This document shows, piece after piece, positions 1-6,866 of a stretch of 35,298 nt of DNA. Position 1 is the first letter of the stretch, and each line of letters starts with the position of its first letter. The position numbers were made by a program, and so were the translations under genes. The notes below the pieces were generated by a model, which saw only the letters and a list, made by a program, of their open reading frames with translations, ran no database searches and was not told the DNA's origin. The DNA is from Granulicella sp. (GTDB taxonomy: Bacteria; Acidobacteriota; Terriglobia; Terriglobales; Acidobacteriaceae): contig JANYLK010000226.1 of assembly GCA_025357875.1 (NCBI GenBank), positions 1 through 35,298 of the forward strand, in the 5' to 3' direction.

Positions 1-213
1 ACCGGACTCTTGCATCTCCGCGCCTCTCCCGGGACGGCACGAAGATCGTCTGAGGTGCGGGTCGGCGCACAGGTGGCAATCCCCACTACAGATCAGGAGC
101 TCACGTTCTTCGACGTTACGTCCCCAGGCGGCAATGCGCACCTGTGCCCTATGCCCGTACCATCCGATAGCGGCTCCGATCGATACCCCTGCGGTCAAGA
201 TGCCAATAACCAT
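1..213 (-). CDS. Possible partial small membrane protein, N-terminal part only
   Basis: An open frame on the minus strand runs from an ATG at 213 to the window edge without a stop, giving 71 codons. The first residues (VIGILTAGVSIGAAIGWYG) would make one membrane helix; the rest is hydrophilic and has a C-x2-C-x2-C-like cluster (CSGDCHLC). I see no convincing ribosome binding site and do not recognise a family. The last 20 codons toward the edge look less protein-like. In the opposite direction a 17-codon frame ending at 53 reads like a PD40/WD40-type strand, so the two readings compete. It lies next to a broken integrase, so it could be cargo or debris of an old integrated element. Sequence to the left of the window would settle it. 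Confidence 0.25.
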   Translation of the reverse strand, partial: MVIGILTAGVSIGAAIGWYGHRAQVRIAAWGRNVEERELLICSGDCHLCADPHLRRSSCRPGRGAEMQESG

Positions 214-423
214 AGTTAGCTCGTCAGGTCGAAATGATAGGAAAGCAAAAGTCCCGCATGGTGTGACGATGGGCACAGGAGGCATTCAGGGGAGGTGGTT
301 GATGCTCAGTTTCAGTTGTTATATCTGAGATATGTGTTACACTAATCTCCCTTCCAGCCGGTGTTCAAAGCTGGCGCTGGGGGAGAACGGTGGTTCGCAC
401 GTCCCGGACGATAAGACGAGCTC

Positions 424-693
424 GTGCATCGCCCACGCCGTAGCCTTCATAGTTCTCGTGAAATGACCGTGCCTGCTTCCAAGATCGACAAAGCCGTGGG
501 TTGGCATACGTTTCGCAGATCACTAGCTACGCTGCTGTCAACCAAGGGCGAAAACATCAAGGTAGTACAAGAGCTCCTAAGGCACGCAAATTCCGCGACC
601 ACGCGCGATCTGTATCAGCAAGCTGATATCGACGCGAAGCGGGCAGCCCAGGAACACACCAGCGAGCTTTTCTTGGTAATGAAAGCCAGTTAA
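424..693 (+). pseudogene. Truncated tyrosine recombinase (phage-type integrase), C-terminal fragment
   Basis: Only the last part of a tyrosine recombinase catalytic domain is present, about 90 residues where a full integrase has 300-400. Visible motifs are HTFRRSLAT (the H-x-x-R box with the second catalytic Arg), LLRHANSATT (the third catalytic box) and RDLYQQ with the nucleophilic Tyr. The first catalytic Arg box and the SAM-like DNA-binding domain are missing, and an in-frame TAA at 412-414 closes the frame upstream, so the GTG at 424 is only formal. A strong terminator follows 23 bases after the stop. The fragment points at the 3' end of tRNA-Val, the usual arrangement of an integrative element in a tRNA gene. 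It is unlikely to be active. Confidence 0.75.
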
Positions 694-715
694 ACCCAAA
701 GGAAGCACCAACCGC

Positions 716-742
716 AAACCCCTCCGATTTTGGAGGGGTTTT
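716..742 (+). terminator. Rho-independent terminator after the integrase fragment
   Basis: A perfect 10-bp stem (AAACCCCTCC / GGAGGGGTTT) with a 6-base loop (GATTTT) ends in a short T run. It begins 22 bases after the integrase stop codon. The A run on the other side means it could also act on the minus strand, behind tRNA-Val. Confidence 0.8.
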
Positions 743-865
743 CCAGTTGCGCTCGATGAATTCAAGGGGCTAGGATTCTTATTGTGCCCTTTCAGTGCCC
801 TTAAATGGATCGATTTTCTGAGCGTCCACTAGCTTCTAAGTTGCTTAGTATGATTGATTTGGAGT

Positions 866-940
866 TGGTGGGCACAGCAGGATTCGAACCTACGACTTCC
901 ACCGTGTGAAGGTGGCACTCTACCGCTGAGTTATGCGCCC
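866..940 (-). tRNA. tRNA-Val, anticodon CAC
   Basis: The minus strand folds into a complete tRNA cloverleaf. The acceptor stem pairs GGGCGCA with TGTGCCC, the discriminator base is A, and CCA is encoded at 868-866. The anticodon stem is CCACC/GGTGG with loop TTCACAC, giving anticodon CAC, which reads the valine codon GTG. The T arm is GTAGG-TTCGAAT-CCTGC. The tRNA 3' end faces the integrase remnant at 424-693, so this gene is a plausible old attachment site. Confidence 0.95.
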
Positions 941-1098
941 GGCACCGAGCTGGAGCCCATCCAGCATCCGACAAATACCGTACTAGTTGAGCATACACGG
1001 AGACCGACCACTGCACTAGCCCGGAGGTATGCCCAGCCTCCCGGTCCCTTCATCCGGCGGAAACCGGCTTGGTAAATCCATCCGGGATGCTGACTTGC

Positions 1099-1119
1099 GG
1101 AGAACATACTGTGTTCTCC
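1099..1119. promoter_or_regulatory. Perfect 8-5-8 inverted repeat upstream of the sigma factor gene
   Basis: Half-sites GGAGAACA and TGTTCTCC are exact reverse complements separated by 5 bases (TACTG). The dyad lies 54 bases before the first possible start of the ECF sigma gene and about 160 bases upstream of tRNA-Val on the other strand. It has no T run after it, so an operator is likelier than a terminator. The protein that would bind it is unknown. Confidence 0.4.
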
Positions 1120-1173
1120 ATCAACTTCTGCCCGCCCGTCCCTTCTTCCCGGGAAGTACAATAGCGAAGCCAG

Positions 1174-1998
1174 ATGTCCCCGTTTTCCCCGAACCCGAAC
1201 CGGCCAGCCACCCAGCCGCCCAGCCCTCCAAAGACGCCTGACGGCGATTTAAAGGAGATGCCGAACGACGAATGCGCAGTTGGCGAAATTCCCGCAGATT
1301 TCGTCGAAACCGCGCAACCTCACGAAGAAGATGGGGTTATGGAAGATATGGCTACGGTGGCCGTCAATCCCGGCATTTTTGAACGAGTTTTGCCGACGTC
1401 CGCTCCGCAGGGATCAGGGCGTTTCGGTGCGATGGAAGATTCTGCCATCATGCTGGAGCTTAGCGCCGGCGATATATCCGGCTTCGATTTTCTCATTCAG
1501 AAATATCGGAGGCCGATCATCAGTTTTATGTACCGCATGGTCCACAATCAGGCCATAGCCGAGGAACTCGCCCAGGAAGTCTTCCTTCGCGTCTATCGGT
1601 CTCGCGAGACCTACCGCGCCGAGGCCAGATTCAGCACCTGGCTCTATCGCATTGCGACTAACCTTGGCGTCAACTATGCCCGCGACACTAAGCACGAACG
1701 CACCGCTTCTACCATTTATCTCGACGAGGCCGATTCCGAAACCGGTACCACGCCGGATGTAGCCGACAACACTCCTGGAGCCGAGGCAGCACTACTCCGG
1801 CGGGAACGGCTCAACGCGATCCGAGAACACGTCCTTGCACTTCCGGAGCGACAGCGGACGGCGGTATTGATGCACAAGTATGAAGGCATGGATTACAGGC
1901 AGATCGGTGACGTTCTCAAGCTTAGTGAGTCTGCTACTAAATCTTTGCTTTTTCGCGCATATCAAACCCTGCGCGAGAAGCTAAGGCAGTTTGTCTAA
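1174..1998 (+). CDS. ECF-type RNA polymerase sigma factor
   Basis: This is a sigma-70-family factor of the extracytoplasmic-function (RpoE/SigW-like) type that would direct RNA polymerase to a stress regulon. Region 2 is visible at about residues 108-176 (FDFLIQKYRRP, then AEELAQEVFLRVYRS and FSTWLYRIATNLGVNYARD). Region 4 is at about 223-272 (LPERQRTAVLMHKYEGMDYRQIGDVL, then the helix with SESATKSLLFRAY). Regions 1 and 3 are absent, as expected. The frame has about 100 residues before region 2, long for an ECF factor, so the true start may be an internal ATG at 1258, 1336 or 1429; none has an ideally spaced ribosome site. A zinc-finger anti-sigma gene follows after 57 bases and is its likely partner. 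Confidence 0.9.
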   Translation: MSPFSPNPNRPATQPPSPPKTPDGDLKEMPNDECAVGEIPADFVETAQPHEEDGVMEDMATVAVNPGIFERVLPTSAPQGSGRFGAMEDSAIMLELSAGDISGFDFLIQKYRRPIISFMYRMVHNQAIAEELAQEVFLRVYRSRETYRAEARFSTWLYRIATNLGVNYARDTKHERTASTIYLDEADSETGTTPDVADNTPGAEAALLRRERLNAIREHVLALPERQRTAVLMHKYEGMDYRQIGDVLKLSESATKSLLFRAYQTLREKLRQFV

Positions 1999-2055
1999 GT
2001 CGCACGGTGCGCAAGGCCCTACACGACGCATCGACGAAGGAAAGGAAGGCTGACG

Positions 2056-2574
2056 ATGTTCAATAAAACGATGAATTGCAAAACCTGCCGAGATGATCTC
2101 CAAAATCTGTTGTTTGATCCCTCTGCGCCGGAAAACGCCGCGGCACGCGCCCATATCGCCGCCTGCTTTGCCTGTGCTCGCGAGTTTGCTGCATTCGAGT
2201 CCACTATGTCGTTGCTCGACACCTGGGAGGCGCCTGAGGTCTCTCCCTATTTCGATCAGAAGTTAGCGGTCCGTCTTCGTGAAGAGCAGGCCTGTCCCGC
2301 ACCGGGGTGGTTTGAGAGGATCAAGACTCGCCTGCTCCTGAATACCGGACGTCAGCTGCGGCCAGCGCTTGCTGGAGCCATGGCTCTTTTACTGATCGCT
2401 GGCGGCGGGACAGTCGGTGTCACAACTTGGCAGCGAGCTCAGACAGTGCCCGCATCCGCAACCGTCAATGACCTTCAAATTCTCGTTAAAAATGAGCAAG
2501 CGCTGCAGCAGATGGATCAGCTTCTCGATGGCGACGCGCCGTCCAGCAGCACAAGCGCACCACCCGAGAGCTAG
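2056..2574 (+). CDS. Membrane-anchored zinc-finger anti-sigma factor
   Basis: The 172-residue protein has the HC2-type anti-sigma zinc motif near its N terminus: upstream Cys residues in MNCKTCRDDL, then H-x3-C-x2-C in AHIAACFACARE (about residues 35-44). One membrane helix follows at about residues 98-115 (ALAGAMALLLIAGGGTVGV), with a short Ser/Pro-rich tail presumed outside the cytoplasm. Such proteins hold the cognate ECF sigma factor at the membrane until a signal releases it. It lies 57 bases after the sigma gene in the same direction and has a good ribosome site (GGAAGG, 7 bases before the ATG at 2056). A second ATG at 2071 is possible. The partner assignment is inferred from gene order. 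Confidence 0.85.
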   Translation: MFNKTMNCKTCRDDLQNLLFDPSAPENAAARAHIAACFACAREFAAFESTMSLLDTWEAPEVSPYFDQKLAVRLREEQACPAPGWFERIKTRLLLNTGRQLRPALAGAMALLLIAGGGTVGVTTWQRAQTVPASATVNDLQILVKNEQALQQMDQLLDGDAPSSSTSAPPES

Positions 2575-2787
2575 GCATGCTTGATACTCTGGTAATCTGC
2601 TTTGTGATTTCGTTTCAATCTGGAGGTAAAACCAGTTCCGCAACTTCGGTCTTCGCGGTAGAATTTCAGTCGGCAACGGTTCCCTGTCCGTATTGAAGCG
2701 AACAGAAGCGCTCCGGTGTTGCCGGTGGTCAATTTCATATCTTTATCGTTTGGTCGTCACGATTGAATTGAAGTACGTTTTACCCCT

Positions 2788-3459
2788 ATGAAATCATTTT
2801 TTCCATCCCGGCTGTGTCTCGGTGCCGCATTTGTTCTGCTTGCGGCTGGGTCGGCGACTGCTCGTTTTCGTGAACCAGGAGCCGCCCAGCCTCCGCCTGT
2901 AATAAAACAAAATCACGCAATACAAAGGCCTGAAGCGCGAGCCGAAATCAGGGCCGTCCAACCGCGGCCCGCAGTACGGCTTGCACCCAATAACATCGCA
3001 AAATCTCCGCAACGCGAGGAGCATCTTGAGAGGTGGATGCAAAGCCACGGTAGTCTCTCCCTAGGAGAGCAACAGCGAGCACTTCAGAATGAACCCGGAT
3101 TTCGCGAACTTCCCCGGCAAGTGCAACAAAATCGGCTCAACATGCTCGGCCGTCTCTACAACATGAATCCGCAGCAGCGCAGCCGGATGCTGAACGGAGT
3201 CGAGAATCTGGAACGCCTCAGCCCGCAACAGCAACAACAATGGGATCACGCCGTTCAACAATTACATGGATCCGCCATCCCGCGCCGAAGCATGATGATT
3301 CATGCCATCGCAGATCTCCGCGAGATGCCTCCAGACCAGCGCCAGCAGGTCATCGACTCGCCCAGGTTCGCCGGCGACTTTTCGGCAGAAGAACGCCAAA
3401 CAATACGCACCATCCTCACCGTCTATCCCCCAAATCACTCTGCCGGCGACACGCAGTAG
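2788..3459 (+). CDS. Secreted DUF3106 domain protein
   Basis: The 223-residue protein begins with a signal peptide (SRLCLGAAFVLLAAGSATA, cleavage probably near residue 25). After a Pro/Arg/Gln-rich stretch comes a helical region rich in Gln, Arg and Leu (about 78-215), with repeated short units such as LSLGEQQRAL, LPRQVQQNRL, MNPQQRSRML and LSPQQQQQW. This pattern is typical of DUF3106, whose function is unknown. It sits 213 bases after the anti-sigma gene; from memory, similar proteins accompany ECF sigma/anti-sigma pairs in Acidobacteriota. A role as periplasmic sensor or regulon member is conceivable but unproven. No clear ribosome site is seen before the ATG at 2788. Confidence 0.75.
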   Translation: MKSFFPSRLCLGAAFVLLAAGSATARFREPGAAQPPPVIKQNHAIQRPEARAEIRAVQPRPAVRLAPNNIAKSPQREEHLERWMQSHGSLSLGEQQRALQNEPGFRELPRQVQQNRLNMLGRLYNMNPQQRSRMLNGVENLERLSPQQQQQWDHAVQQLHGSAIPRRSMMIHAIADLREMPPDQRQQVIDSPRFAGDFSAEERQTIRTILTVYPPNHSAGDTQ

Positions 3460-3502
3460 CATCGACTCGCATAACTTGTGCGTGTCTCGAATCCTTCTCC
3501 GC

Positions 3503-4423
3503 CTACTTGCGAAAGAAATTTCTTGTGAGGAACACGACATTCGCGGGCCGCTCCGCCAATCGTCGCATAAAGTACGGATACCACGCCGTCCCGAATGGTA
3601 TGTAGACCCGTACACCAAATCCCTCTGCCGCGAGCCGACGTTGCAGGTCGCGTCTGACTCCATACAACATTTGAAACTCAAACGCGCTCTTTGCTACTCC
3701 GTGCTCTCGCGCAAATCGCAGCATTTCGTCAACGATGGCCTCATCGTGGGTAGCAATCCCGCAAAACACACCCGAGACCGCCATCAGCTTCATCAGCTTC
3801 GCGTAATTTGAATCCACATCAGCCTTCCGAGGGAACGCAACCTCGGGCTTTTCCTTGTACGCCCCCTTGCATAGCCGGATGCGAATTCTCTGGCCAAGAA
3901 GCCTTTTCGAATCGGCCTCCGTTCGGAACAGGTACGCTTGTAACACAGTTCCAACGCTCCCAGGGAAACGAGCACTCAGCCGCTCCGTCATCGCAATCGT
4001 GGCCTCGGTATACTCCGATCCTTCCATATCGATACGTACAAACGAGCCCACCTGAGCCGCATGGCTCACCACCTCACCGACAATCTCCTCGGCAAAGTTA
4101 GCCTCAATGCCCATCCCCATCTGCGTGAGCTTTAGACTTACGTTTGCGTTTAGCTCTTTTGTGGCAATCGCGTTCAGCAACCGGTGATACACCTCTGCGG
4201 CCGCGCGCGCCTCCGCCTCCAGCGTCACACTCTCGCCGAGCGAGTCCAGCGACACCCCAATCCCCTGCGAGTTGACCCTCTCGCACGCGGCGACCGCCTC
4301 CGCCACCGTCATCCCCGCAACGAATCGAGAAGCCAGCCGACGCCCCATTCGCGACCGCTCCGCCCACTCACGCACAACCTTATTCCCCGACAAAGCAATA
4401 AAAAAAGACCGCAGCAAATCCAT
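3503..4423 (-). CDS. Proline dehydrogenase (monofunctional)
   Basis: This FAD enzyme oxidises L-proline to 1-pyrroline-5-carboxylate, the first step of proline catabolism. Its 306 residues match monofunctional bacterial proline dehydrogenases. Visible family signatures on the TIM-barrel strands are VSLKLTQMGMG, VRIDMEGSEYT, LQAYLFRTEAD, IRLCKGAYKE and GIATHDEAIV, and the C-terminal substrate-binding helix contains W-Y-x3-F-M-R-R-x2-E (R287, R288, E291). The ATG at 4423 directly abuts its GAGGG element. A TTG two codons later (4417) has ideal 6-base spacing and would give an MLRSFF start, so it may be the real one. No P5C dehydrogenase is adjacent. The next gene on this strand is a glycosyltransferase ending 96 bases upstream. 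Confidence 0.9.
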   Translation of the reverse strand: MDLLRSFFIALSGNKVVREWAERSRMGRRLASRFVAGMTVAEAVAACERVNSQGIGVSLDSLGESVTLEAEARAAAEVYHRLLNAIATKELNANVSLKLTQMGMGIEANFAEEIVGEVVSHAAQVGSFVRIDMEGSEYTEATIAMTERLSARFPGSVGTVLQAYLFRTEADSKRLLGQRIRIRLCKGAYKEKPEVAFPRKADVDSNYAKLMKLMAVSGVFCGIATHDEAIVDEMLRFAREHGVAKSAFEFQMLYGVRRDLQRRLAAEGFGVRVYIPFGTAWYPYFMRRLAERPANVVFLTRNFFRK

Positions 4424-4519
4424 CCCTCGATGCTCGTTATTCTCGGACTAGCGCGCAAGTCCACACACTAAGGCCCCGCGTGTTTAGCCAATCTGTTTGC
4501 ATAGGATCGAAACTGAGGG

Positions 4520-5338
4520 CTACCCTTGGGCCTGGGGGCTGGGACTCACCTTTCCCTGTGGCACGGGCGGAGTCACCATGGTGCTGGTGTCCTTTAGCGC
4601 AGCAATGGCTTCGTCGTATCGCCCCGCAAGCGAGTTGCCGCGAATCACAGCCATCTCTTCCAGCATCTTCATGCCGTCTTTCAGATAACTCATCCGGCTC
4701 CGTTCATCGTGGCCCCAGGTCACCGGCACCTCGCGAATCACGTACCCGAGCTTTCGTGCAATGAAAAGTATCTCGGGGTCGAATCCCCAGCGCTCAATCC
4801 TCTGCAGCCGAAAAATCACTTGCGCCGCAGGCCTCTTAAATGCTTTGAATCCGCACTGAGTATCTTTGAACGGCAGGCCCATCACCGTCCTGGTCACCCA
4901 GTTGAAACATCGCCCGAAAAATCTCCGGTACAGCGGCTGATGAATTGTCTGCCGCGTCTTGTCCATCCATCGCGACCCGATCGCGACATCCGCGCCATCC
5001 GCGATCGCGGCCAGCAGCAGATCCGCCTCTTCCATCGGGGCCGAGAGATCCGCATCGGTGAACATCACCACCTCGCCCGCCGCCTGCAGCAGGCCGTTGC
5101 GAACCGAGTATCCCTTGCCGCGATTTCCATCATTCTTGATCAGATGAAGCCGTGGATACTGCTCCATCCACTGCTGCACAATTTTTGGAGTCGTGTCGGT
5201 CGATCCATCGTCGACCACCAGCACCTCAGCATCCCACCCCTGCTTTTCCACGCACGACAGCACGCGTTCAAGCGTCCGCTCGATTCGTGCAGCTTCGTTG
5301 TACGCCGGAATAACGATACTCAATTGCGGACTTGCCAT
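4520..5338 (-). CDS. GT2 glycosyltransferase, dolichyl-phosphate-glucose-synthase-like
   Basis: This family 2 glycosyltransferase resembles enzymes that move a sugar from a nucleotide donor to a polyprenyl phosphate on the cytoplasmic face of the membrane. The GT-A fold is clear: LSIVIPAYNEAARI at the N terminus, VVDDGSTD for nucleotide binding, and FTDADLSAPM with the metal-binding Asp pair. QCGFKAFKR and RWGFDPEILFIARKLG are characteristic of the DPG/DPM synthase subgroup. There is no C-terminal membrane domain. I chose the ATG at 5338 because GAGGA sits 5 bases upstream and MASPQLSIVIP begins the fold; a frame starting at 5380 would add 14 unsupported residues. The acceptor and sugar cannot be read from the sequence. 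Confidence 0.88.
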   Translation of the reverse strand: MASPQLSIVIPAYNEAARIERTLERVLSCVEKQGWDAEVLVVDDGSTDTTPKIVQQWMEQYPRLHLIKNDGNRGKGYSVRNGLLQAAGEVVMFTDADLSAPMEEADLLLAAIADGADVAIGSRWMDKTRQTIHQPLYRRFFGRCFNWVTRTVMGLPFKDTQCGFKAFKRPAAQVIFRLQRIERWGFDPEILFIARKLGYVIREVPVTWGHDERSRMSYLKDGMKMLEEMAVIRGNSLAGRYDEAIAALKDTSTMVTPPVPQGKVSPSPQAQG

Positions 5339-5631
5339 TTGTTCCTCAACTCGCAGTACGAGGCGTGGTAGCAGCACCATTCGTCTGCTTGGCCTATCTG
5401 CACGCGCCTTTAGACCCCGTGACCGGCATCACCCCTGAACTCGTCGCCTAGCGAGCGCGCAATCCATCATACTGCACAGGTTGGACGTTCGAACAACGCG
5501 GTTTGACGCATTCATCGCAATCTGACCGCACGGAACCTCACTTATACGTAGAAACCGATACCATGAGAACGGGCGGTCGAGACAATCGCCGTGCATCGCA
5601 ACTTCCTCTCAAATGGTCTAAACTCCTCATC

Positions 5632-6720
5632 ATGCCGGAAGATTTCCCTACCACGCCGCCTCCTCCACCACCGCCTCCTGCACCAGCCACCCCGCCTTAT
5701 GCGTATCGCGGACCCTATGCGCAGGCCCAGCCTTACGGGAACCCATACGCACAAGCCAGCCCGTATGCGCAAGCCTCGCCGTATGCTGCTTATGGTCTGC
5801 CTCCACGCCCACGTCGATCTCCCTGGTTCTGGGTCGCCGTCACCGGTAGCTCCTTCGCACTCATCGCCCTACTGATAACAGCCATGGTCTGGTCCACTGT
5901 CCGCAGCATCAATGGCGATTCCGCCACGGCGCTCAACGGCTTTGGCGGTTCTAAAATTGCCGTCATCGACATCGACGGAGTCATCCTCGACGCCGACAAG
6001 GTCAACACCCAGATCCGTAAGTTTGGCGACGATTCCTCCGTCAAAGCCATCATCCTTCATATCAACTCCCCAGGCGGAGGCGCCGCAGCTTCGCAGGAGA
6101 TATACAACGAAGTAATCCGCGTTCGCAAGGACAAGAACAAACCCATCATCGCCTCGGTTGAGTCGGTCGGCGCATCGGGCGCCTACTACATCGCCAGCGG
6201 ATGCGACAAGATCTACGCGAACGAGGCCTCTGTCGTCGGTTCAGTCGGCGTCATCATGGAGTGGACCAACTACGGCGATCTCATGAGGTGGGCCAAGCTC
6301 AAAAGCGTCGTCATCCACACCGGCACCCTCAAAGATGCAGGCGACCCAACCCGTGACATGACACCCGAGGAGCAGGCCTACTTCCAATCCTTAGTCGATA
6401 ACATGTACGGCCAATTCGTCCACGACGTCGCCACCGGTCGCCACACCTCCGACGATAAGATTCGGCCCCTCGCCACCGGCCAAGTCTGGACCGGCGAACA
6501 GGCGATCCCGCTTGGCCTCATCGATAAGCTCGGCGGCTTTCGCGTGGCTTTGATGGATACGGCAAAGTCCGTCAAGATCTCTGGAGAACCGACCATCGTC
6601 CGACCATCGTCCGACAAGAAAGGCCTGTTTGCCACCCTCTCCGACGACTCCAACTCGCTCTTCCCTAATCCCAGCAAGCTCCTCGACCAGGCTCCCGGGT
6701 TCTACTTCATGTGGAAATAA
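5632..6720 (+). CDS. sppA: Signal peptide peptidase SppA, S49 family, with proline-rich N-terminal tail
   Basis: This membrane-bound serine peptidase degrades leftover signal peptides. From the ATG at 5632 it has 362 residues, the size of the short single-domain SppA. The first ~55 residues are an unusual tail with a run of eight prolines and repeated PYAQAS units. One membrane helix follows (WFWVAVTGSSFALIALLITAMVW), then the S49 domain. The nucleophile is the Ser in SVGASGAYYIASGCDKIYA, and the general-base Lys is in TGTLKDAGDPTRDMTPEE, as in the Ser/Lys dyad of Bacillus SppA. NSPGGGAAASQEIY is also conserved. A TTG at 5503 would add 43 residues, but they look noncoding. The neighbouring M50 gene is convergent. 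Confidence 0.92.
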   Translation: MPEDFPTTPPPPPPPPAPATPPYAYRGPYAQAQPYGNPYAQASPYAQASPYAAYGLPPRPRRSPWFWVAVTGSSFALIALLITAMVWSTVRSINGDSATALNGFGGSKIAVIDIDGVILDADKVNTQIRKFGDDSSVKAIILHINSPGGGAAASQEIYNEVIRVRKDKNKPIIASVESVGASGAYYIASGCDKIYANEASVVGSVGVIMEWTNYGDLMRWAKLKSVVIHTGTLKDAGDPTRDMTPEEQAYFQSLVDNMYGQFVHDVATGRHTSDDKIRPLATGQVWTGEQAIPLGLIDKLGGFRVALMDTAKSVKISGEPTIVRPSSDKKGLFATLSDDSNSLFPNPSKLLDQAPGFYFMWK

Positions 6721-6866
6721 AATTTGGCTGCCGCGACGACGGCATATCGTAATCAGCAATTTGGTAGCACTAACGTCGAGCCCAGCTAAGAGACGCATGT
6801 TCCGCGCGGCGCGTGGGTGCTGAGGTACTTGCGATGTTTTAATGTTTGTTGGGGATCGCGGTGCGG

